From NCBI GenBank assembly GCA_964519095.1, contig CAZFHV010000113.1, positions 1 to 11,495 on the forward strand: 11,495 nt of DNA, read 5' to 3'. The position numbers were made by a program, and so were the translations under genes. Below the pieces are notes generated by a model, which was not told where the DNA came from, did no database searches, and saw nothing but the letters and a program-made list of their open reading frames with translations. This document shows, piece after piece, positions 1-5,571 of the stretch (its first letter is position 1; each line of letters begins with the position of its first letter). Source of the DNA: JAEHCY01 sp964519095. GTDB lineage: Bacteria > Pseudomonadota > Gammaproteobacteria > Chromatiales > Chromatiaceae.

Positions 1-171
1 GAGAACCTCAACCTGGCCCAGGTGAGAAGCGGCAACGCCGCGGTGTATCGGAGCTTCTGCGAGGGGGATGCCTACTACCAGGCCGAGCGGGAGGCCCGAC
101 GGCTCAAGGCCGGCATCTGGGAACGGGCGGGGGAGCAGCAGACGCCGTGGGAGCATCGGCACGCCGGTTAG
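1..171 (+). CDS. SNase-like (thermonuclease family) protein, C-terminal part
   Basis: This is the last 56 codons of a gene that begins before the window; frame 1 is open from base 1 to TAG at 169-171. The translation contains LNLAQVRSGNAAVYRSFC, then an EAR-rich helix ending KAGIWE, and a final TPWEHRHA. This pattern (a strand, 'G.A.VYR..C', an E/R/A-rich helix, 'GlW', then 'PWE.R') is typical of the C-terminal end of staphylococcal-nuclease-like (OB-fold, calcium-dependent) proteins, which cut phosphodiester bonds in DNA or RNA. The catalytic Arg/Glu residues lie further upstream in this family and cannot be seen here. Localisation is unknown because the N-terminus is absent. The family assignment is fairly secure; the role is not. 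Confidence 0.75.
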   Translation, partial: ENLNLAQVRSGNAAVYRSFCEGDAYYQAEREARRLKAGIWERAGEQQTPWEHRHAG

Positions 172-511
172 CAGGAACCCTCGCATCGCGGCAGACGGAG
201 GGCCTGACTACCCTGCACGCTGTGGGTTAGCATTGTGCCGGGGCATGCTGGATCGAGTGGGATTGGGGAGTGACAGGGCTGGTTTTTGCGGAGCGCATCG
301 AGCGGCGATGGTTGACGCGGTCACCCCCGGCGTGTCCGCGCTGGTGTTCCACAGCAATGAGGATGCGGCGCCCGGGACCGGTGTGCACCCGTCCGCGCCG
401 TCGCGATTTCCCGGGGGCGAGCTGTTGGGTGCAGACGGACTCGGGTGCGGCGAGCGGGGGTGAAGCGGCTCCCCGCCGGATGAAAGGGAACCCGGCAGGA
501 GGGACCGGCTG
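172..511. other. Gene-free stretch between the nuclease tail and the SNF2 fragment
   Basis: I recognise no protein here in any of the six frames. The open frames that cross it look like GC-rich chance frames. The only signal I can support is a strong Shine-Dalgarno sequence, AGGAGGG at 497-503, eight bases before the ATG at 512. The length (340 bases) and lack of a recognisable product would fit decayed DNA or a leader region. Confidence 0.5.
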
Positions 512-1117
512 ATGCAACAGGTGGTGCGCCAGCTACCCCTGGCCCCCGGTTCCCGGGTGGTGGTCCGGGATGAGGAATGGGTGGTCCGACGGGTCGACCA
601 CGCCTCCGACGGTGGGCTGCTCCTCACCTGCGACGGGGTCTCGGAGCTGGTCCGTGACCGCGCAGCGCGCTTTCTCACCCGGCTCGAAGAGGAGGTGCGG
701 GTCCTCGACCCCGCCCAGACCGAGCTGGTCCAGGACGACTCCGAGCAGTACCGGGCCAGTCTCCTCTATCTCGAGAGCCTGCTACGTCAGGTCTCCCCCA
801 ACGACGCCTGTATCCACGTCGCCGACCGGGCCGCCATGGACCTGGTGCCCTATCAGCTCGACCCGGCCGTGCAGTCACTGCGGCAGCCCCGCCAGCGCAT
901 CCTCATCGCCGATGCGGTGGGTCTGGGCAAGACCCTGGCGGCGGGCATCCTGGTCACCGAGCTCATCCACCGGGGTCGGGGCAAACGCATCCTGGTGCTG
1001 ACCCTCCGACCGCAGGCCGTACACCGCAATCGACTACGAAGGGACGGGATGGTGACCCCCTCGATCACTCGAGACCGATCGAGCCAGACGCCACAGGTGA
1101 CTGCGATGGCGAACTGA
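512..1117 (+). pseudogene. SNF2-family helicase, truncated N-terminal fragment
   Basis: The frame opens at an ATG with a good Shine-Dalgarno sequence (AGGAGGG, 497-503). Residues 1-55 look like a small beta domain (VVVRDEEWVVRRVDH), as in SNF2/RapA-like defence helicases. Around residues 110-165 come the Q-motif region (VPYQLDPA), the Walker A motif ADAVGLGKT, and the helix and strand that follow (AAGILVTELI, KRILVLTL). This is motif I of a superfamily 2 SNF2 ATPase. Family members are usually 900-1100 residues long, but here the similarity stops after RILVLT at about base 1012 and the frame ends at residue 201. The Walker B (DExH) motif and the whole second RecA domain are missing, so it cannot be an active helicase. 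The tail after about base 1012 is unrelated sequence. DISARM-type and other SNF2-containing defence systems are possible origins. I see no methylase or other partner gene nearby. Confidence 0.7.
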
Positions 1118-1440
1118 TCCGGTGGGAAGTCGGAGAGGGCGTTGTCTCGGGTCTGTTCGGGAGATGTACCACGAACCCGGGACATGGTGGACCTCTTGGG
1201 CCACTGGCACAGGGGGATCGACGTGCGACGGCTGGCGGGCGACTGCCGACGGGGGCAACGCTGGTCCGCTCTCAACGATGGGCCCTCGATGGTAGGACAC
1301 AGCAGGCTCAGCGGCTGAGCTCCTGATCTGGGCGGCTCCCTGCGTCCTGGGACCTCCTTCCCAGCTTTGGCTTTAGGAGCCGATGGCGGCTTCTGTTACG
1401 CTCGTGTGCGGAACCTCCACATCCAATACCCACCCTGGGT
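1118..1440. other. Gene-free stretch with a weak transposase-like trace
   Basis: No intact gene is visible. On the plus strand, frame 2 from about 1163 to a TGA at 1316-1318 reads RDMVDLLGHWHRGIDVRRLA. This faintly resembles the N-terminal helix-turn-helix of IS21-type IstA transposases ('..V.DIL.HW..GRS...IA..LG..R.TVRKY'), but the second half has no recognisable match. On the minus strand, about 1110-1010 reads LRSRLRCTACGRRV, which resembles half of a small zinc-ribbon protein. Neither is secure. The stretch lies between two helicase fragments and is probably rearranged DNA. Confidence 0.25.
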
Positions 1441-2288
1441 CCTCAGGCCTACCACATCATCCGCTGTTCCACCGTGAGCGTTTTCTTCCTGGATGCCAAG
1501 CAATCTTTCCGGGATCGGGAGAACACTATCGCGGACGATATTCGGACCTGGGCGAAGGAACTCGAGGCGACCGTTCAGGACGACGTTAGTCTCGCCGGTA
1601 GCCAGTTTCACTGCGCGGGCTCGAAAGAGTACGTCGACTGGGTTGAGGGTCTGCTGGGGGGCGAGCGCCGGAGAAGCTTCGCCCGTTGGCCAAGCTCTGG
1701 CGTCGTCATCTCGATTTCCGGATCTTCGACTCTCTGCGCGCGATGGAGGCTGAACTCCGCAAGCGGGTGGGCGAAGGATCCAGGGTGCGGCTCCTTGCGA
1801 GCTACGCCCGCGACTGGAAAACCAAGGGCGCGGCCCAGCCCCACGACCTTCCGGGGCACAGGATGGACTTCCACGAGCATGACGCGGGCGGTTACTGGAG
1901 TCGTCCCTGGGATTGCGTCCCAAACGGCAGCGACGACACGCTTTTCATCCAGGCCCGGCCCGGTTCGCGTATCAATGACGACCTCCTTGCCGAGGTTGGT
2001 TGCCCCTATGCGGTCGGAGGCTTCGACTACGTCGGCTTGCTGTGGTTGGGGGACCTGCGCGCCAATCCCAGCGGCTGGCAGGTGGACAGGGAACCTGTGT
2101 TCGAGACAGGCCTCGCCAACAGCGTGGCGAGGGTTAAGCGGGAAAAAGACCCGGGCGGGCCCGCTCATCAGCAGCTACGCGAATCGATCGCTCAGGGGTA
2201 CCGGATCCTGCTCACCCGACCGATGAAAGGACTGTATGTCTGGTTCGAGGATCCCGTGACGCGAGAAGCCGTGGAGGCTGCGCTCTAG
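1441..2288 (+). pseudogene. DUF2075 (Schlafen-like P-loop) helicase, C-terminal half, frameshifted
   Basis: Two plus-strand frames together make the C-terminal half of a DUF2075 protein. Frame 1 (about 1441-1661) gives VSVFFLDAKQSFRDREN and FHCAGSKEYVDWVEGLLG. Frame 3 (from about 1662 to TAG at 2286-2288) gives LDFRIFDS, RVRLLASYARDWKTKG, RPWDCVPNGSDDTLFIQ, EVGCPYAVGGFDYVGLLW and YRILLTRPMKGLYVWFED, all signature blocks of this family. The frame change falls in a run of six G (1656-1661); one added G restores a continuous protein. Full-length members have roughly 600-700 residues with Walker A and B motifs upstream, and these are absent, since nothing before about 1441 matches. The gene is thus both truncated at the front and frameshifted. 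Members often sit in defence or mobile-element neighbourhoods, and their biochemical function is poorly known. Confidence 0.75.
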
Positions 2289-2360
2289 GGTGGGCTCAAA
2301 ACTGGGGATCTTGCGGGGTAACCGTTTCCCGCCACGCGTGAGGCGGCGCGGAGCACATTC

Positions 2361-2384
2361 CTGCCTGGTTCGCCCGACAGGCAG
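2361..2384. repeat. Short hairpin upstream of the DUF2225 gene
   Basis: CTGCCTG (2361-2367) and CAGGCAG (2378-2384) form a perfect 7-bp stem around a 10-base loop, in the gap between the DUF2075 remnant and the next gene. There is no T-run on either side, so it is not a clear intrinsic terminator. Confidence 0.3.
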
Positions 2385-2429
2385 CGTCAACGACCGGGCC
2401 CATCGAATGGGACAGAATAGGAGCGGAGC

Positions 2430-3113
2430 ATGACCACCCTATTGGAGCGGACCCTGACCTGCGGCGCCTGCGGGGCGAAGTTCACCGCCATACGCGTCGG
2501 CAGCACCAACACCTTCGGCTCCTGCGACCTCGACACCCGACCACCCGAGATGATGCGCTCCACCATCGTCTACCAGCTCCAGGCTTGTCCGGCATGCGGC
2601 TACTGCGCCCCCGACATCGAGGAGGCGCCCGAGGGGATCCGGGAGCTGCTCTGCACTGCGGCCTACCGGGAGGGTCGGGGGGATCCCGCCTACCCGTGTG
2701 AGGCCAACGCCTTCCGCTGCTGGTCGCTGATCGCCCGCGGGCTCGGTTACCACGACCAGGCCGCCTGGGCCCTCATCCAGGCGGCCTGGATCTGCGACGA
2801 CCGGCGGGAGACCGAGGGGGCTTCCCGCTGCCGAGTGATGGCGGTGGAACTCATCGACGAGGCGACGGCCCGGGGGCAGCCGATCGCCGCAGGAGCCGGC
2901 GTGCCCGAGGCGATCAGGGCGGATCTCCTGCGCCGGGCGGGGCGTTTCCACGATGCGCGCTCCTCGGTCTTGGCCGGGCTCGGCGGGGATCCCCATGCCC
3001 TGGTTCGGAACGTGCTGCGCTTCCAGCAGCAGCTCATCGGGGCCTTCGACACCGGCTGCCACAGGGTGGAGGAGGCACTGGCGCCCGGCGTGCCATCGGA
3101 GCCGCAGGCCTGA
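2430..3113 (+). CDS. DUF2225-type zinc-ribbon protein
   Basis: This 227-residue gene begins at an ATG with a clean Shine-Dalgarno sequence (AGGAG, 2419-2423, six bases before the start) and ends at TGA 3111-3113. Two CxxC pairs, C11-x2-C14 in TCGACGAKF and C53-x2-C56 in ACPACGYCAPD, make a zinc ribbon with the layout of DUF2225. The rest (about residues 85-215) is predicted by eye to be alpha-helical and TPR-like, with blocks such as YHDQAAWALIQAAWIC and RRAGRFHDARSSVLAGL. It has no signal peptide or membrane segment, so it is presumably cytoplasmic. The function of DUF2225 is unknown; the helical repeats suggest protein binding. It is the only gene in the left third with no visible break, and its codon use looks like normal high-GC coding sequence. 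It stands alone rather than in an evident operon. Confidence 0.7.
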   Translation: MTTLLERTLTCGACGAKFTAIRVGSTNTFGSCDLDTRPPEMMRSTIVYQLQACPACGYCAPDIEEAPEGIRELLCTAAYREGRGDPAYPCEANAFRCWSLIARGLGYHDQAAWALIQAAWICDDRRETEGASRCRVMAVELIDEATARGQPIAAGAGVPEAIRADLLRRAGRFHDARSSVLAGLGGDPHALVRNVLRFQQQLIGAFDTGCHRVEEALAPGVPSEPQA

Positions 3114-3238
3114 TCGACATCAGAGGTCGAGGGCGCGCTGCCGAACTCAGGAAGCAGTAACCGTCGCGCAACCGAGAGGGGCGTTGCGGAGGATCGCCTG
3201 GCGGATCACCTCCCTCGAGGAATTCCTCGCCCTGACAT

Positions 3239-3565
3239 GAGCGGGACCGGCTTCGGTTCGTGGTGCAGGAGCACTTCGCCCGCACCCATCATTACGACCT
3301 CCGTTTGGAACGCGATGGGGTGCTCAAGAGCTGGGTGCTGCGCAAACCACCCCCCACCAGCCCCGGGGTGCGCCGCCTCGCCATCGCGGTGGAGGATCAC
3401 GATCTGGGCTACGGAGACGTCGAGGGCGAGTACGGGGCAGGCATCGTCCGGCTGCGGGATCGGGGTACCTACCAGGCGTCCCGCTGGGACCCCGGTCACC
3501 TCAGCTTCCGCCTGCTCGGCTCGAGACTGATGGGGAGCGACACCCTCATCCGCTTCCCCCTTGCG
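3239..3565 (+). pseudogene. LigD-type 3'-phosphoesterase domain, degraded
   Basis: Frame 2 reads RLRFVVQEHFARTHHYDLRL, then GVLKSWVLRK, VEDHDLGYGD, GEYGAG, DRGTY and LSFRLLGSRL. This is the PE domain that LigD and its stand-alone relatives use to trim 3' ends in bacterial end joining. Residues corresponding to the metal and phosphate ligands of characterised PE domains are present: the His of QEH, the His, Asp and Arg of HYDLR, and the His of VEDH. However, the frame starts after a TGA at 3233-3235, and the only in-frame starts are GTGs (3260, 3263) inside the first conserved strand. The usual FEG-x-I-P-x-G-EYGAG loop is shortened by five residues to VEGEYGAG at 3419-3442. The similarity ends near base 3540, where unrelated sequence begins. 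I read it as a remnant; an active short version started from GTG seems unlikely. Confidence 0.7.
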
Positions 3566-3572
3566 CGCCCGG

Positions 3573-3759
3573 AACACGCGCCGACCAGATCCTCGATCCA
3601 GCCCCCCGGCTCGAAGCTCGGGCTGATCTGCACCAGGGGGTCCGGCCAGAGCAGGCCCTCCTGCAGCTCTCGCTCGATGGTGGCCCGGATGCGGATGAAG
3701 CCCTGGATGTACGGGGCGTAGTTCGCAATCAGAGCGTTGCGCAGCGCGAAGACGTCCAT
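3573..3759 (-). pseudogene. N-terminal fragment of a large DEAD/DEAH (DUF1998-type) helicase
   Basis: Reading leftwards from an ATG at 3759-3757, the first ~60 residues include MDVFALRNALIANYAPYIQ, a helix ending ERELQEG, LLWPDPLVQISPSFEPGGWI and EDLV. This N-terminal signature ('MDVF.L...LI.DY..Y...F..IRD...E.G..WP.P...LNPSFE.GG.I..LV') is one I know from very large bacterial DEAD/DEAH helicases carrying a C-terminal DUF1998 domain. After EDLV the expected continuation ('..G.LH..C..IF') is lost, and the frame runs antisense through the end of the phosphoesterase remnant. None of the helicase motifs are present. Its breakpoint meets the phosphoesterase breakpoint at about 3540-3575, so one rearrangement probably cut both genes. 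Confidence 0.55.
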
Positions 3760-3788
3760 GGCCCGCTCTCGCCGTTGTGGGTGGTTGT

Positions 3789-3884
3789 TGGGAGCGCCAG
3801 CGAATCTTACTGCCGCAGGGTCTCGCTCTCACCGAGAACTGCCGGACGCTGCGCTTCGACAAACAGGGGTTCGAGGTCGAGTAG
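3789..3884 (+). pseudogene. Possible C-terminal tail of an unrecognised gene
   Basis: Plus-strand frame 3 reads ERQRILLPQGLALTENC and then RTLRFDKQGFEVE before TAG at 3882-3884. It has the look of a real protein C-terminus (strand, turn, strand, acidic end), but I cannot name the family and no start or upstream body is visible. It overlaps the upstream side of the minus-strand helicase fragment's start region. Low confidence. Confidence 0.2.
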
Positions 3885-3959
3885 CTCTGCGATGATCCAG
3901 ATGGGACGGGGTCCCGGTCGGGTTCCGCCGCGGCCTTCACCCTCCCTACGACCTTATCC

Positions 3960-4166
3960 TCACCCGCCGTCTATACCGTAGAACGCCACCAGCACCGCCA
4001 CCTCCGCACCGGAGATACCTCGCTCGCGGCACTGCCGCTCGATGCTCTGCTCGGTGGTCTCCCCCAGCAGGTCGTACCCGGGCACCCCGGCGATCACCAC
4101 ACCAAGGCCCGTGCCCGCGGCCTGTTCCAGCCGGGCAACCCTCTGCTCAAGCCGCGTTGTTGTCAT
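3960..4166 (-). CDS. Small hypothetical protein overlapping the DUF5681 gene
   Basis: This 68-residue frame runs from ATG 4166-4164 to TAG at 3962-3960. I chose the ATG over an upstream in-frame TTG at 4190 because GAGGG lies about eight bases before it. The start lies inside the last 20 bases of the DUF5681 gene, so translation is probably coupled. The N-terminus, MTTTRLEQRVARLEQAAG, is a short amphipathic coiled coil. The middle (LGVVIAGVPGYDLLGETTEQ) and end (GAEVAVLVAFYGIDGG) are unremarkable. No enzyme motif, signal peptide or membrane helix is visible. Small coiled-coil proteins of this kind often follow DUF5681 genes in phage-like modules. Function unknown. It is the last minus-strand gene I can see before the degraded left region. 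Confidence 0.6.
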   Translation of the reverse strand: MTTTRLEQRVARLEQAAGTGLGVVIAGVPGYDLLGETTEQSIERQCRERGISGAEVAVLVAFYGIDGG

Positions 4167-4575
4167 TCGCCAACCCTCGTTCAGTTTCAAGCTTGGTAAC
4201 TCTCGCCTCCAGCTCCGCGACCTCGATTACACGTACCAGCGAGCCCAGAGCCGCTAGGAGCCGCGCCCCTTGATCCGGGGCCACCTTGCCGGTGCCGATG
4301 GCGGCGAGAATGGCCCGGCCGCTCTCCGCCAGGTTGTCGCCGAGGGGTAAGGTGACACTCTCCTCGATGGGCCTCAGTGGCGCGAGCGTGCGGTCTAGGA
4401 GCAGCTTGCTCGCTGCCACGTCGCCACCCCGCGCCCGCTCCACCAGTGCCTCCAAGATGCCCGGGACATCCTCGGCGATGGCCTCACGCAGGCGCTTCTG
4501 GTTGGCGATCCCTGGGGGACGGCCTCTGGGGTTGCCCGACCGACCTTTCTCGAATCGGCCTGTTGTGGTCGTCAC
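4147..4575 (-). CDS. DUF5681 protein (terminase-small-subunit-like N-terminus)
   Basis: A 142-residue protein read from GTG 4575-4573, with a strong Shine-Dalgarno sequence (GGGAGGAA) seven to nine bases upstream. The N-terminus, GRFEKGRSGNPRGRPPGIAN, is the DUF5681 signature ('F.KGqSGNP.GRP.G'), a basic AT-hook-like stretch followed by a helical part (residues 25-70, with GGDVAASKLLLDRTLAPLRP). Such proteins occur in prophages and integrative elements, often next to terminase genes, and the 'GDv.Aak.lLdr.l.p' helix resembles small-terminase DNA-binding domains. A packaging or DNA-recognition role is therefore plausible but unproven. Residues 118-135 (VAELEARVTKLETERG) form a coiled coil. The start of the next small gene overlaps its 3' end by 20 bases. 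No large terminase is present in the window. Confidence 0.75.
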   Translation of the reverse strand: MTTTTGRFEKGRSGNPRGRPPGIANQKRLREAIAEDVPGILEALVERARGGDVAASKLLLDRTLAPLRPIEESVTLPLGDNLAESGRAILAAIGTGKVAPDQGARLLAALGSLVRVIEVAELEARVTKLETERGLANDNNAA

Positions 4576-4625
4576 GCGCCTGTTCCTCCCTGTTGGGAAT
4601 AGGCTGCATTATAACTATCGATGCG

Positions 4626-4910
4626 TCATGTGTATTCGTCTCTGACTATCGCAGCGAAGCACCCCATAACGGCTTGCGTCACCCTTGACTGCCGATAACG
4701 AGCCCGTACCCTTAGCTCAGCGCCAGCGCGCCCGGGGCGCACCTCGGTCTGCAGGCTCCACCAGGCGCGCCCCCGTCGAGTCGCCTCCAAGAGGGCCCGC
4801 AACCCCGGGACGAGTGCTCCTCGCTTCGCCAGGAGGCTCAGGTCCAGCCGCGGGCGCGACGTCGTCAGTGGCTTCGCCACACCCTGAAACCCGGAGCCCA
4901 GACCCCCCAC
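4626..4910 (-). CDS. GGLGSG-type hypothetical protein, possibly damaged
   Basis: The frame runs from GTG 4910-4908 to TGA at 4628-4626 (94 residues). It opens with (M)GGLGSGFQG and continues RLDLSLLAKRGALVPG. This matches a widespread small mobile-element family that starts MGGLGSG, followed by 'LDV..L.R.G.L.PG..g..sW...G', a beta-rich middle and a 'CRFGGRRPWF'-like end. Here the middle looks out of frame: a one-base shift between about 4805 and 4760 gives GCGPSWRRLDGGAPGG, closer to the family pattern, while SLQTEVRPGRAGAELRVRAR returns in the original frame. The usual C-terminus is missing. The Shine-Dalgarno sequence is weak (AGGA about 15 bases upstream). It lies 15 bases downstream of another frameshifted gene. 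The family's function is unknown and this copy may be non-functional or carry sequence errors. Confidence 0.5.
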   Translation of the reverse strand: MGGLGSGFQGVAKPLTTSRPRLDLSLLAKRGALVPGLRALLEATRRGRAWWSLQTEVRPGRAGAELRVRARYRQSRVTQAVMGCFAAIVRDEYT

Positions 4911-4925
4911 GGTGCCTAATTTTTC

Positions 4926-5475
4926 CTAAATCGCTTGGGAAACGGCTCGTTCCGTTACCGCCCCAGGCGCGGGGGTCGGCTGCCCACCCGAGCGAGTACC
5001 CGCGGGAAGCCCCTCCCGCATCTCCGCCGGATCTCTACCCGCGTGGACCATCGCACCCGCTGCGACGGGGGTGGTCGTGGTTTCCGTTGTCAGGAGCTTC
5101 TTCGCGAGCTCCGCCGCCACCATCGCCTTGAGGCTATCTTCCCAATCGTCGTCCTGGTGCGGGTTCGGGAAACGCACCCGGTCCAGGTGCGGCTTCGCCA
5201 GTCGTTCAACCAGAGGATCGGCGCCGTTGAGTTGTTGCACGACGACAGTCAGCGGGCTTGGCGCCAGGGTCTCCGGCTTCCCGACCAGGTATTGCGCCAG
5301 CCAGGCGCGGGCCGCCGGGTCGCCGCTCTTGGCCAGTCCCCGGGGTCGCGGTCACCACATCGCGCCAGTCGTCCAGGGTGACGGTATCGAGCAGGACGGA
5401 CGGGTAGTCCCGCTCGGTGCGCCGATGGGTGCAGGTACCCCGGATCAGGGGTTGGGGGTCTTGTTTGCGTGCCAT
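4926..5475 (-). pseudogene. Conserved mobile-element protein, single frameshift at a C4G4 tract
   Basis: Two minus-strand frames join to one protein of about 182 residues. The first starts at ATG 5475-5473, with GAGG nine bases upstream, and reads MARKQDPQPLIRGTCTHRRT then VLLDTVTLDDWRDVVTAT. The second reads GLAKSGDPAARAWLAQYLVG, KPETLAPSPLTVVVQQLNG and DPLVERLAKPHLDRVRF, ending at TGA 4928-4926. The switch lies at the C4G4 tract 5338-5345; removing one base makes the whole 550-base stretch continuous. The 'AKsGDpaARaWLaqYLvGkP' block recalls the helical part of DUF5681 or small-terminase-like proteins, but I cannot name a function. The gene follows the primase with a 96-base gap that contains the inverted-repeat motif. 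It may be a true pseudogene, a sequencing error or, less likely, programmed frameshifting. Confidence 0.65.
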
Positions 5476-5535
5476 GGAATTGCCTCGTCGCTTACTGAAC
5501 AATCGTCGTCGCGCGGTGACAGTTTTTGGTTCAGG

Positions 5536-5569
5536 CCGGGAAAAAACCGAGAAACCGGAGAAACCGTAA
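5536..5569 (+). repeat. Inverted 34-bp motif, copy A (just after the primase stop)
   Basis: This copy lies two bases past the primase TGA (5574-5572). It contains two perfect tandem 9-mers GAGAAACCG (5549-5557 and 5558-5566) preceded by an A6 run. It matches the reverse complement of 7959-7992 at 29 of 34 positions without gaps, including an exact 16-bp core ACCGGAGAAACCGTAA at 5554-5569. It is AT-richer than its surroundings. It could be an iteron-like binding site for the primase-helicase. Confidence 0.7.
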
Positions 5570-5571
5570 AC

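Noticed and set aside
1641..1665. Programmed -1 frameshifting in the DUF2075 gene
   Set aside because: The G6 run could slip, but the gene also lacks its entire N-terminal half, so decay or a base-call error is the simpler explanation.
3903..3915. GGGAC-GGG-GTCCC hairpin as a terminator between converging genes
   Set aside because: The stem is only 5 bp with a 3-base loop and has no T-run on either strand.
3206..3940. Minus-strand frame of 244 codons across the phosphoesterase and helicase remnants
   Set aside because: It is out of frame with the helicase N-terminus on the same strand and antisense to the phosphoesterase. Its translation has no domain.
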